From the NCBI RefSeq assembly GCF_905175375.1, contig NZ_CAJIMS010000001.1, forward strand, positions 2,356,001-2,420,000: a stretch of 64,000 nucleotides of DNA, in the 5' to 3' direction. Positions 8,158 to 16,496 of this stretch are shown one piece after another. The translations under genes and the position numbers were made by a program. Below the pieces are notes generated by a model, which was not told the origin of the DNA, searched no databases, and worked only from the letters and a program-made list of their open reading frames with translations. Positions within the stretch are counted from its first letter, which is position 1. Each line of letters opens with the position of its first letter. This stretch comes from Chryseobacterium aquaeductus (GTDB lineage Bacteria; Bacteroidota; Bacteroidia; Flavobacteriales; Weeksellaceae).

Positions 8158-9048
8158 ATGAATTTTTCTTCGACACAGCCCAAAATTGTCGTGGTTGGGA
8201 GTTGCTCATTAGATTTGGTTTTATATACCGAAAAAATACCATCTGCCAACGAAACGGTGATGGCAACTCATTGTGATAATTATTTCGGAGGTAAAGGTGC
8301 CAATCAAGCGGTTGGGACAGCAAGACTTGGTGCCAGCGTCTATTTTATCGGTTGTGTTGGCGTAGATCCATTGGGACAACAGATCATGCGGAATCTGGTC
8401 AATGAAAATGTGAATGTAGGTTTCGTGACAGAAACTGATAAGGAAGCTACGGGAACTGCTTATGTTACTAGTACAGCAGGTGAAGCGGCAATTGTGGTTG
8501 TTTCGGCTGCAAATAATTGTTTGACAACTCAGAATGTAGAAGAAGCCGACAAATATATTTTTGCTTCAGATATGCTTCTTTTACAGTTGGAAATTCCGAT
8601 GAATGTCGTGGAATTTACTATAAAAAAAGCGAAGAGTTACGGAAAGATGGTAGGTTTGTATGCTTCTCCCGGAAAATCTCTAAGTAACGAAATAATAGAA
8701 AATGTTGATTTTATTATTGCAAAAAGTAATGAGTTGGAAATTATTTTCGGTGAAGGTCAAAGAGAGGAAGTATTAAAAAAATATTTCAATAAAGTTTTTA
8801 TCCGTGACGAAACCAATTCTACGATTTACTTCGACGGAACTGAAATGAAATATTACAGAAACGAAGACGAAAGTATGGTGTATAAAATGGGAATGGGTGA
8901 TGCTTTTACTTCAGGATTTGCCATAGCACTCTGCCACGGAAATACTATTTCAGAATGTGTGAAATTCGGGAATGAGGTTTCCTCAAAAGTGTCATTGGGC
9001 AAAGGAGCTCAGACGGCGCTTCCAAAACTTTCAGAATTATTTCTATAA
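8158..9048 (+). CDS. Ribokinase-like PfkB-family sugar kinase
   Basis: A 296-residue PfkB-family kinase, predicted to phosphorylate ribose or a related sugar or nucleoside with ATP. The N-terminal KIVVVGSCSLDLVLYTEKIP and the substrate-binding YFGGKGANQAVGTARLGA (about residues 43-60) are classic ribokinase signatures. The C-terminal catalytic loop reads GMGDAFTSG with the base Asp at about 248, where most homologues have GAGD. There is no transporter or rbs operon around it, so the substrate is open. A strong terminator follows at 9099-9128, making it monocistronic. Confidence 0.9.
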   Translation: MNFSSTQPKIVVVGSCSLDLVLYTEKIPSANETVMATHCDNYFGGKGANQAVGTARLGASVYFIGCVGVDPLGQQIMRNLVNENVNVGFVTETDKEATGTAYVTSTAGEAAIVVVSAANNCLTTQNVEEADKYIFASDMLLLQLEIPMNVVEFTIKKAKSYGKMVGLYASPGKSLSNEIIENVDFIIAKSNELEIIFGEGQREEVLKKYFNKVFIRDETNSTIYFDGTEMKYYRNEDESMVYKMGMGDAFTSGFAIALCHGNTISECVKFGNEVSSKVSLGKGAQTALPKLSELFL

Positions 9049-9098
9049 AATTATTTGCTGCATATCAAAATTGAAAGAATTACTAAAAACTGATGATA

Positions 9099-9130
9099 AA
9101 AATATCCACTTTTGACAGTGGATATTTTAT
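9099..9130 (+). terminator. Terminator of the ribokinase gene
   Basis: A perfect 11-bp stem, AAAATATCCAC (9099-9109) with GTGGATATTTT (9118-9128), has an 8-nt loop and a T-rich tail. It sits between the kinase gene and the hydrolase gene. Confidence 0.85.
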
Positions 9131-9139
9131 TTTAATCCT

Positions 9140-9982
9140 ATGGAAAAACTGATTCTCTCAACGGATGACGGAATTCAAATTGTTGCCCATCATTTCAAGC
9201 CCGAAAAAAGCAATCACAAACTTTTATTGATCAATTCAGCGACTGGCGTGAAGCAACAAATTTACTTCTCATTTGCACAGTTTTTTGCTTTAAAAGGCTT
9301 TACCGTTATCACTTACGATTACAGAGGAATTGGACTGTCGAAGCCGCAAAAAATGAAAAATTTCAATGCATCAATGAGAATGTGGGGAAGTCGGGATTAT
9401 AAAGCTTTAACCCAATTTGTAATAAATAATTTTCCTGATTATCAAAAATATTGTCTCGGGCATTCCGTTGGCGCTCTGCTTCTCGGGATGAATAAAGATT
9501 CAGAAATATTTGAAGAATTTTTCTTTGTTGGAACCCAAAATGCATTCATCGGACATCTAAAATGGCGTACAAAAATTGAAGCTTTGCTGGGTTTTGGGAT
9601 TGTTCAGCCTTTATTTACGGAACTATTTGGCTATTTTCCAGCACATTGGTTTGGTCTTGGAGAAAGTCTGCCAAAAAATTGCGCTTATGACTGGAGAATC
9701 TTAATTTTGAACCGGAAATCCACTAATAAATTATTGCTTAAAACTGAGAATTTTTCGAAAGATTTAAAACAAAAAGTTTTTGTGATTCAGGCTGAAGATG
9801 ATGTTTGGTTAACTGAAAAAGGAGTGAAATCTTTATTAAATGAAACTTATCCGAATTTGAAACCGACATACAGATTGATTAAAACTTTCGAATCTCAAAA
9901 AGGAAAAATAGGACATATCAATTTCTTTAGAAGCTACAATAGAAATCTTTGGGAAATTATTTTGAATGAACTTAAGCATTAA
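9140..9982 (+). CDS. Alpha/beta-hydrolase fold protein
   Basis: A 280-residue serine hydrolase of the alpha/beta-hydrolase superfamily. The nucleophile elbow GHSVG places Ser at about residue 109. The oxyanion-side YDYRGIGLS is at about 59-67. The acid is probably Asp in VIQAEDDVW and the base His in GKIGHINFF near residue 258. There is no signal peptide, so it is cytoplasmic. It resembles the S33/serine-aminopeptidase-like group often annotated as predicted alpha/beta hydrolase; the natural ester or amide substrate cannot be inferred. Confidence 0.85.
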   Translation: MEKLILSTDDGIQIVAHHFKPEKSNHKLLLINSATGVKQQIYFSFAQFFALKGFTVITYDYRGIGLSKPQKMKNFNASMRMWGSRDYKALTQFVINNFPDYQKYCLGHSVGALLLGMNKDSEIFEEFFFVGTQNAFIGHLKWRTKIEALLGFGIVQPLFTELFGYFPAHWFGLGESLPKNCAYDWRILILNRKSTNKLLLKTENFSKDLKQKVFVIQAEDDVWLTEKGVKSLLNETYPNLKPTYRLIKTFESQKGKIGHINFFRSYNRNLWEIILNELKH

Positions 9983-9984
9983 AA

Positions 9985-10040
9985 TTCCCCTTCTTTGGAG
10001 GGGTGGCGAAAATTCAAAGAATTTTTGACGGGGTGGTTAA
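9985..10040. repeat. REP-like interspersed element
   Basis: A short GC-richer block with nested palindromes: CCCC-TTCTTTGGA-GGGG followed by an AAATTCAAAGAATTT palindrome and GACGGGGTGG. From memory, blocks of this kind recur in flavobacterial spacers. It lies between the hydrolase and HD-domain genes and could end transcription. Confidence 0.6.
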
Positions 10041-10069
10041 ATAAGCAAGATTAAAATCAAAAAATAAAA

Positions 10070-10714
10070 ATGAATAACATCATACAAAATACAATACAAT
10101 TCGTAAAAGAAAAACTGGAAGGTGCAGAAGCAGGACACGATTGGTTTCACATCGAAAGAGTCTGGAAACTTTCTAAAAAAATCGCAAAAAGTGAAAACTG
10201 CAATCTTGAAGTTGTAGAACTTTCTGCATTGCTTCACGATATTGCAGATCCAAAATTCCATAATGGAAATGAGACTTTAGCTTTAAAAATCTCAAGAGAA
10301 TTTCTTGAAAAGCAAAATGTAGACGAAGAAATCATTCGAAAAGTTTTATTTGTGATTCAGAATATTTCATTTAAAAATAGAGGAGAAGTGCCACAAGATT
10401 TGCCTATCGAATTGAAAATTGTTCAGGATGCGGATCGTATTGACGCTATCGGAGCGATCGGAATCGGAAGAACTTTCAATTTCGGAGGATTTAAAAATAA
10501 TCTGATGTATCACCCTGATCTCAAACCTCAGTTGAATATGTCGAAAGATGAATATAAAAAATCAAACGGAACGACGATCAATCACTTTTATGAAAAATTA
10601 TTACTGCTGAAAGATTTAATGAATACCGTAGAAGGAAAAAAAATAGCCGAAGAAAGACATGATTTCATGCTGATTTTCCTCGACCAGTTTTTTAAAGAGT
10701 GGAATGTTGATTAA
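10070..10714 (+). CDS. HD-domain phosphohydrolase
   Basis: A 214-residue metal-dependent phosphohydrolase of the HD superfamily. The metal ligands are visible as H27 (GHDWFHIERVW), H56-D57 (ALLHDIADPKF) and the distal D in VQDADRIDAIGAIGIGRTF at about 120-122. This form matches the YedJ-type uncharacterised HD hydrolases. Such enzymes usually act on nucleotides, but the substrate is unknown. No other domain is present and there is no signal peptide, so it is cytoplasmic. The start ATG at 10070 fits the family start with a short helix before the first His. Confidence 0.9.
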   Translation: MNNIIQNTIQFVKEKLEGAEAGHDWFHIERVWKLSKKIAKSENCNLEVVELSALLHDIADPKFHNGNETLALKISREFLEKQNVDEEIIRKVLFVIQNISFKNRGEVPQDLPIELKIVQDADRIDAIGAIGIGRTFNFGGFKNNLMYHPDLKPQLNMSKDEYKKSNGTTINHFYEKLLLLKDLMNTVEGKKIAEERHDFMLIFLDQFFKEWNVD

Positions 10715-10741
10715 CATTCTCTGAAAAACATCTCTAATGAT

Positions 10742-10749
10742 TATCTTTG
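10742..10749 (+). promoter_or_regulatory. -7 promoter element directly at a start codon
   Basis: TATCTTTG matches TAnnTTTG exactly and ends only 4 bp before the ATG at 10754. Transcription starting 4-7 nt past the element would give an almost leaderless mRNA. Confidence 0.7.
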
Positions 10750-10753
10750 CACT

Positions 10754-11347
10754 ATGGGATTTATCATTTCTGTCATTTTTTTTTCGCTGATCATTTCGCT
10801 TTTCCTGTACAAAGTGAAGTCCGGAGAGTTTGCCAAATGGGCAAAGATTTTCAGGATTTTTACTTTGGTTCTCTCAATTTCCCTTTTTACGTATTGGTTT
10901 ATCAAGAAAAGTTCGATTGGTATTGTGAGCAATTCTGTCTCATTACAAGTGATTAACAAACTTCCGCAGCCACTTGATTTTTATGTAATCAATGTCAATA
11001 ATCTTGATAAAAGCGGAACTTTTGAAACAAAGCATATTGGAAATGTACGTCCGGAATATTACAGGATTGAGCATCTGAAGCTCACAAAATCTGACCAGTA
11101 TTGGATTGTCGGTTATCTCGGTAAAAAAAATATGGTGTATTTTTCTCAACACGCCGTTCCCAATAAAAATATGGATCAGATTGTAGAAGTTCAAAACTAC
11201 ATTATTCAAAGTGAAAAGCTGTCCGAACAGGCGAAAAAACACGTAGAGACATATAATTTTGAAAATATTCAGCTAGGAATTTGGGTAACACTCTGTTTTC
11301 TTCTAATATTTTTGAATATTTCTTTAATGGTGAGAAAGAAATTATAG
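10754..11347 (+). CDS. Membrane protein of unknown function
   Basis: A 197-residue protein I do not recognise. There are two hydrophobic helices near the N-terminus (about 1-19 and 32-52), a central soluble segment of about 115 residues (LPQPLDFYVINVNNLDKSG) and one C-terminal helix (about 172-193) ending in a basic tail. The middle part probably faces the periplasm. The promoter at 10742-10749 is almost on top of the start codon. The minus-strand gene behind it converges. Confidence 0.75.
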   Translation: MGFIISVIFFSLIISLFLYKVKSGEFAKWAKIFRIFTLVLSISLFTYWFIKKSSIGIVSNSVSLQVINKLPQPLDFYVINVNNLDKSGTFETKHIGNVRPEYYRIEHLKLTKSDQYWIVGYLGKKNMVYFSQHAVPNKNMDQIVEVQNYIIQSEKLSEQAKKHVETYNFENIQLGIWVTLCFLLIFLNISLMVRKKL

Positions 11348-11364
11348 GAAAATATTTTTTTATT

Positions 11365-12255
11365 TTAAAACAAACTCGGCATCTTTTCCTGTCCCATTTT
11401 TGGAACAATAATCTCCGTTTTCCATTCTTTATTCATGTTTTCAATAAAATAAGAAGATAGAAGTGGTGAGGCTTTTTCAAGATTTTGGTGTACGAAAAAA
11501 TATAAGTTTTGTAAGCCTTCTTTTTTCCATATTGTGAGATGTTTCAACCAATCATCCAATCTTTCATAATCGCTTTCTGCATTGGCTCCGACGTATCTGA
11601 TGAAAGCATTTGGAGTAGTCAGCCTCATATGAAGCATATCTCTTCTTCCTGCCGTATCTACAATAATATTTGTAATGTCATTATCTTCAAAAAGCTGACA
11701 CGTTTTATCAAAAATTTCTTCATCAGTAAACCATTCTGTATTTCTGAGTTCTATTGCGAGAGGAACTTCTTTGGGCCATTTATTGACAAATTGCTCAAGT
11801 CTTTCGTAATCTTTCGGTTTGAAATTATCGTGAAGTTGCAGAAAAACCATACCTAATTTTTCATCAAAATTTAAAACTGCGGTAGCAAACTGAGTTACGA
11901 CATCATCAATATTCAAAAGTCTTCTGAAATGCGAAACCGTATTCGTGATTTTTGGGAAAAACTTAAAATCTGCCGGAGTTTTTTCTTTCCACGTTAAAAC
12001 CTGTTCGGAAGTAGGCATTCCATAAAATGTTGCATTCAGCTCGATTGAATTAAATTGTGTGGCGTAATACGTCAGTTCGTCTTTTGTTCCCTTTGGATAA
12101 AATCCTTTTAAGTCTGTTTTATTCCATTTTGCACAACCAATTGAGATATTTTCAAGCCCTTTTTTATTTTGCTTCAAAATTTCTTTGGTTCTTGAATGGT
12201 CTTTAGGTAAAGTGAAATCTATTTTTGACGGGTCTTCTACTTGTCCGAATTTCAT
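11365..12255 (-). CDS. DUF72 (YecE-like) protein
   Basis: A 296-residue TIM-barrel-like protein of the DUF72 family, whose function is unknown. The family markers are ISIGCAKWNKTDLKGFYP near the N-terminus, YATQFNSIELNATFYGMP, FKFFPKITNTVSHFRRL and the later VPLAIELRNTEWF. There is no signal peptide. It converges on the membrane gene to its left and is not tightly coupled to the gene to its right. The length is a little over the usual 240-290 because of a leading extension of about 35 residues. Confidence 0.92.
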   Translation of the reverse strand: MKFGQVEDPSKIDFTLPKDHSRTKEILKQNKKGLENISIGCAKWNKTDLKGFYPKGTKDELTYYATQFNSIELNATFYGMPTSEQVLTWKEKTPADFKFFPKITNTVSHFRRLLNIDDVVTQFATAVLNFDEKLGMVFLQLHDNFKPKDYERLEQFVNKWPKEVPLAIELRNTEWFTDEEIFDKTCQLFEDNDITNIIVDTAGRRDMLHMRLTTPNAFIRYVGANAESDYERLDDWLKHLTIWKKEGLQNLYFFVHQNLEKASPLLSSYFIENMNKEWKTEIIVPKMGQEKMPSLF

Positions 12256-12294
12256 AACAGTTGATTAAGTTTTGGATTAATAAAAATACTAAAT

Positions 12295-12864
12295 CTATTT
12301 AGATTTAAAAAGTTTTTCTGCCGTTTTGAGGTATTTAATCTTAACCTTGTTTTTACCAATTCGTGTAAAGAATTTTTCAGGATAGAAAGCATTAATAAGC
12401 CATTTTTTCTTTATTTTTTCTTGGAAAACAGTCTTTCCGATCGCAAGATTTTTTCTGATATCAAGATGTTCATAATGTATAATTTCATAATCATCATTGT
12501 TGTCAACTGAGCTATCAAAACCATACCATTTTCCGTTTTTCTTTAAAATTATTGGCGTATAATAAGTTCTTCTATGAATGAATTCACCCTTTTCATTTTT
12601 TACAAGATAAATGATGGCATAATCATAAACAGAGTATCTGATCTGATTCATGTGAGTATATGAATTGAAGACGAGAGTGTCAGTTTCAATCTCCTCATCA
12701 AAGGCTTGTTCCACTTTATAGACATTTCTATATTTTAGATTAAAACTGTCATCGGATTTTACTCTTTCAACAGAAATTTTCTTACCTACAAATGCGTAAA
12801 TTTTAGATTGAGAATACAAAATATGCATAACCAAAATCAGGAACATTGTAATTAAATTTTTCAT
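12295..12864 (-). CDS. Exported protein of unknown function
   Basis: A 189-residue protein that I cannot place in a family. It opens with a short basic start and a hydrophobic stretch ending in HILYSQ, a good signal peptide for Sec export. The mature part is rich in Lys, Tyr and Phe and looks like beta-structure (YTPIILKKNGKWYGFDSS). No lipobox is present, so it is probably periplasmic. It has its own start, 34 bp downstream of the XRE regulator's stop codon on the same strand, and could be the last gene of that operon. Confidence 0.7.
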   Translation of the reverse strand: MKNLITMFLILVMHILYSQSKIYAFVGKKISVERVKSDDSFNLKYRNVYKVEQAFDEEIETDTLVFNSYTHMNQIRYSVYDYAIIYLVKNEKGEFIHRRTYYTPIILKKNGKWYGFDSSVDNNDDYEIIHYEHLDIRKNLAIGKTVFQEKIKKKWLINAFYPEKFFTRIGKNKVKIKYLKTAEKLFKSK

Positions 12865-12898
12865 TAGATTTAATTGAAATTAATCAGTTAATGTACAA

Positions 12899-13099
12899 TT
12901 ACTCCCCATCTTCCAACTCAAAAATGTCCTCCACATTCTTCCCGAAATATCTCGCAATCTTCACAGCCAAAACCGTTGAAGGAACATATTTCCCCGCTTC
13001 CATAGCATTGATAGTCTGTCGCGAAACGTTGATTACTTTTGCTAAATCTTCCTGCGTGATGCCTTTCAAAGCTCTTTCAATTTTAATGGTATTTTTCAT
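12899..13099 (-). CDS. XRE-family HTH regulator
   Basis: A 66-residue single-domain DNA-binding protein of the Cro/CI (XRE) type. The helix-turn-helix is ITQEDLAKVINVSRQTINAMEAG at about residues 14-36 and the family's FGKNVEDIFELED follows. This small form commonly pairs with a membrane protein, and here its start overlaps the stop of the upstream membrane gene by 4 bp. It probably regulates that operon. No operator could be assigned. Confidence 0.93.
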   Translation of the reverse strand: MKNTIKIERALKGITQEDLAKVINVSRQTINAMEAGKYVPSTVLAVKIARYFGKNVEDIFELEDGE

Positions 13100-13545
13100 T
13101 TCTGTAGCAGTAAATAATTAAATCTGAAAATATACAAAACCAAAGGCAGAAACATAATAAGAATCATAACGGTAAGAAAAAGGCTGCCGAAAACAGAAAT
13201 AAATAATAGAAGAACAATAAAGTAGGAGACAATCAGGCTCCAAAAAACGGATTTTAAACGTAGACTCGAAATGTATTCATCCTCAATTTTTTCTTTAGAA
13301 AATCCTACCAGAATTCCTCCAATGATAATTAAAATACCAAATAAATTTGGGAATAAATCAATCTCGACAGTTTCCAAAAAACCATCTCGGCCATCATCGA
13401 AAAATCCGGAATTGTAAATAACGGGCAAAGAGATTTCAAAATTCATCACTCCCGAAAGAGAAATCAACCCAAGAATAAGTGACGGAATAAAAATAAACCA
13501 ACCGATTATTTTAAAGCGGTTTGGGAAAAGTTGTAATGTATTCAT
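13096..13545 (-). CDS. Small membrane protein in an operon with the XRE regulator
   Basis: A 149-residue protein with about four hydrophobic segments: near residues 12-32 (GWFIFIPSLILGL), 68-84 (LFGILIIIGGILVGF), 98-115 and 120-142. No known domain is recognised. Membrane proteins paired with small XRE regulators are common in Firmicutes and Bacteroidota, often with unknown roles. The gene overlaps the regulator by 4 bp (ATGA type), so the two form one unit. Confidence 0.78.
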   Translation of the reverse strand: MNTLQLFPNRFKIIGWFIFIPSLILGLISLSGVMNFEISLPVIYNSGFFDDGRDGFLETVEIDLFPNLFGILIIIGGILVGFSKEKIEDEYISSLRLKSVFWSLIVSYFIVLLLFISVFGSLFLTVMILIMFLPLVLYIFRFNYLLLQK

Positions 13546-13617
13546 GTTTGAAATTTTTAATTATTCAAATGTAAAGAATATTTTACAATTTGTAAAGTTT
13601 ATTTTACTTTTCAACAA

Positions 13618-13649
13618 AAATAAAAACCGCAGAATTTTTTTTTGCGGTT
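13618..13649 (-). terminator. Terminator after the 13680-14825 gene
   Basis: On the minus strand, AACCGCA (13649-13643) pairs with TGCGGTT (13631-13625) and is followed by a T-rich run. It lies 31 bp past the stop codon. Confidence 0.75.
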
Positions 13650-13679
13650 AAATTATGATTTTCCTTCAAGATTAAAACA

Positions 13680-14825
13680 TTATTCGGAAATTATAGAATT
13701 GGGATTTACTGCCCTTCTCAGAATCTTCATGTAAGTTTGTTCACTATTCTTATTTTTCCAAACAGCTGAAAAGTGTTCAGTTAGAGCAGGAACATCTTTA
13801 TCAACAGTGGATTTCCATAAATTTTGATCGTACTCATATACACGCAACATATTATCAACGTCAAAAATTCTTCCTGTATCCTTACTTTTAATGATAGCAA
13901 TTGGGAGATCATATGCCATTCTCAGCCCTAATTCAAAAAGTACATTTGGATTATGATCTGTCAAATCAGCAATAACTAAATCGGCTTCTAACAAGTCATT
14001 TATTATTGTAGATTGTATTACATCGGAACCTTGCTTATTCGCTGTTTCAATATTAAATCCAGCATTTATTCCTGCTGGGATCAATAAACTCTCTAAAACT
14101 TCTGAAAAGAACCCAGTTGACCTCTGTGGATTCCTTTCTACGAAAGGCATTATTACAAAAGCTTTTAAATTTCCATTTTTGCTTTTTTTAACTTCGCCAA
14201 CTGTAATTGTTGGGCTGGAATTTTCTGTTTTAGAGGTGTCATCTGATTCGACCCCACTCTTAATATTTAACTCTTGACAATTTTGACTGAAAATTCTTGA
14301 AAATTCCTCGTGAAACTCTTCAGGTAACTTAAATTTATCCTTCAAAGTATTACTTAAGTATTTCATTTCAGGAAGATTACTTCCTTTATAATATTCCAAA
14401 ACACTTTTGAAAATAGGAATATTTAGAAAAGCCTCAACTTTTTTCTTTTTTTCTGCATCAATATTTGGCGCATAAACAACACTTCTTCCAAAATCAGTTA
14501 GAGAAATTTCTTTTGCTTTAGTAGTTCCAACTGTGAAACCAAAATCTCTAGAAGCCTGAGCAATATAGAAGAATTTATTAGTACCAACACCAAGGGCTTT
14601 AACAACTTCACTTGTTACCCAAGGATTTCCAGCATTTATTTCTTTTAATTTTTCAGCTATAATCAAACATTCTTCTACTGTTACAATAGGAAAATTTCTA
14701 ATGTTTTTAACAACTTTCTTTTTTGCAGGAGTTTTTACTTTTTGTGTAGTCGCCTTAGATTTTATTGGTGTTTTGGCTACTACATTTTTTTTAGGTTCTT
14801 CAGATGTGTTTTCTAATGCTTCCAT
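13680..14825 (-). CDS. Nucleoside-deoxyribosyltransferase/TIR-like domain protein next to nrdA
   Basis: A 381-residue protein in three parts. Residues 1-45 are Lys/Thr/Ala-rich and disordered. About 46-190 resembles a winged-helix or DUF5343-like region (WVTSEVVKALGVGTNKFF, LTDFGRSVVY). About 220-355 is a Rossmann-like domain with KAFVIMPF, SDVIQSTIINDLLEADLVIADLTDHN and NPNVLFELGLRMA. That last domain resembles the nucleoside 2-deoxyribosyltransferase/TIR-like fold, with Glu298 a candidate catalytic residue. Such domains are found in nucleotide metabolism and in bacterial immune effectors. The start lies 12 bp behind the nrdA stop codon on the same strand, so co-transcription with ribonucleotide reductase is likely. 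Function is not proven. Confidence 0.7.
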   Translation of the reverse strand: MEALENTSEEPKKNVVAKTPIKSKATTQKVKTPAKKKVVKNIRNFPIVTVEECLIIAEKLKEINAGNPWVTSEVVKALGVGTNKFFYIAQASRDFGFTVGTTKAKEISLTDFGRSVVYAPNIDAEKKKKVEAFLNIPIFKSVLEYYKGSNLPEMKYLSNTLKDKFKLPEEFHEEFSRIFSQNCQELNIKSGVESDDTSKTENSSPTITVGEVKKSKNGNLKAFVIMPFVERNPQRSTGFFSEVLESLLIPAGINAGFNIETANKQGSDVIQSTIINDLLEADLVIADLTDHNPNVLFELGLRMAYDLPIAIIKSKDTGRIFDVDNMLRVYEYDQNLWKSTVDKDVPALTEHFSAVWKNKNSEQTYMKILRRAVNPNSIISE

Positions 14826-14837
14826 AATTATTTTATT

Positions 14838-16496
14838 TTAAGCTTCACAAGCCGAACAGCTCACAAAATTCACCATCATTTCTTTAGAAACAGACGAACT
14901 TCTTTGGTAATACAAAGTTTTCACACCCTTCTTCCAAGCTTCGATGTAAAGGTAATTCACGTCTTTCACAGGCATTGTAGACGGAATCTGTAAATTCAGA
15001 GACTGCGCCTGATCGATGTACTGCTGTCTTTGTGCAGCCTGAGAAATAATCTCCATCGGAGAAATTTCTTTGAAAGTTTTGAACACTGCTTTTTCTTCGT
15101 CAGTCAATTCATTCAAATGCTGTACAGAACCGTGGTTCAACATAATTGTTCTCCAGGTTTCTTCATTGTCAAGACCTTTTTCTTCCAACAATTTAGCAAG
15201 ATATTTATTCTTACGCATAAAGTTCCCTTTCGCCAAACCTGCTTTATAGTAATTTGAAGCAAACGGCTCAATTCCCGGAGAAGTCTGTCCTAAAATCGCA
15301 GAACTTGAAGTAGTAGGAGCAATCGCCATTACTGTGGTATTTCTCATTCCGTAACCTTTCAGAAGTTCAGGCTCACCGTAGATGTTTGCCAGTTCTTTAG
15401 ATGCAATATCGGCTTGAGATCTGATGTGTTTGAAAGCTCTTGCATTAAACTGCGTTGCCTCAAAACTCTCAAAAGGAATCATGTTTTTCTGAAGATAAGA
15501 ATGGTAACCCAAAACTCCCAAACCAAGCGCTCTGTGACGCATTGCGAAATCTCTCGCTCCTTGTAGGTAATAATTTCCTTCAGTTTTTTCGATAAATTCA
15601 GATAAAACAGCGTCAAGGAAATAGATTGCCAATTGTACAGCGTTGGTATCTTTCCACTCGTCGTATAATTCTAAGTTCATAGACGACAGACAACAGATGA
15701 AAGACTCTTCTCTAGTTGACGGAAGCATAATTTCCGAACAAAGATTACTTGCATTGATCGTCAATCCAAGGTCTTTATAAACCTGAGGTTTGTTTCTGTT
15801 CACGTTATCGGTAAAGAAAATGTACGGAAGACCTTTTTGCTGACGGCTTTCCAAAACTCTTGCCCAGATTTTACGTTTGTCTGCATCACCGTCGATCATA
15901 TCCTGCATCCAGTAATCTGGTACACAAATTCCGGTGAACAGGTTCTGAATCGGACTTCCGATATCTTTAATTGATAAAAATTCTTCAATATCACCGTGGT
16001 CAACATCAAGATACGCTGCAAAAGCACCTCTCCTTACACCGCCTTGAGAAACGACATCCATCGAAGTATCAAACAATTTCATAAACGAAACCGCTCCCGA
16101 AGATTTTCCGTTATCGGTCACCGCAGTTCCTCTGTTACGAAGTTCCCCGAAATATCCCGAAGTTCCGCCCCCGATTTTCGTCTGCATGATCACTTCACCC
16201 ATTTTGTGGGTAATTCCTTCAATGCTGTCCGGAATATGCACGTTGAAACAAGAGATTGGAAGACCTCTCTGCGTTCCCATATTCGCCCAGACCGGAGAAG
16301 AAAAACTGATCCATCCTTTCATGATCATCTCCTTGAAAGCCGGCTGCAATTCAGGTTTGTATAATTTTTTTGCTGCTGCAGTCGTGATTCTGTCGATTGC
16401 ACCGTCTACGGTTTCGCCTTTCAGAAGGTAACCTCTGTTCAGCATTTGCTCAGATTCTTCGTTGAGCCACCAGATATTATTTTTTTGTTCTTCCAT
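14838..16496 (-). CDS. nrdA: Ribonucleoside-diphosphate reductase, alpha subunit
   Basis: Large subunit of class I ribonucleotide reductase, which makes deoxynucleotides. It is 552 residues and lacks the N-terminal ATP-cone, so dATP overall-activity control through that domain is absent. Active-site residues are visible: C83 (PISCFNV), N251/C253/E255 (NLCSEI) and C268-C269 (FICCLSS). The radical-path Tyr pair is in KTLYYQRSS. The C-terminal redox cysteines are C547 and C550 in SCSACEA. It works with the beta subunit encoded at 17867-18841, from which it is separated by two small genes and a 413-bp repeat-rich spacer. Confidence 0.96.
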   Translation of the reverse strand: MEEQKNNIWWLNEESEQMLNRGYLLKGETVDGAIDRITTAAAKKLYKPELQPAFKEMIMKGWISFSSPVWANMGTQRGLPISCFNVHIPDSIEGITHKMGEVIMQTKIGGGTSGYFGELRNRGTAVTDNGKSSGAVSFMKLFDTSMDVVSQGGVRRGAFAAYLDVDHGDIEEFLSIKDIGSPIQNLFTGICVPDYWMQDMIDGDADKRKIWARVLESRQQKGLPYIFFTDNVNRNKPQVYKDLGLTINASNLCSEIMLPSTREESFICCLSSMNLELYDEWKDTNAVQLAIYFLDAVLSEFIEKTEGNYYLQGARDFAMRHRALGLGVLGYHSYLQKNMIPFESFEATQFNARAFKHIRSQADIASKELANIYGEPELLKGYGMRNTTVMAIAPTTSSSAILGQTSPGIEPFASNYYKAGLAKGNFMRKNKYLAKLLEEKGLDNEETWRTIMLNHGSVQHLNELTDEEKAVFKTFKEISPMEIISQAAQRQQYIDQAQSLNLQIPSTMPVKDVNYLYIEAWKKGVKTLYYQRSSSVSKEMMVNFVSCSACEA

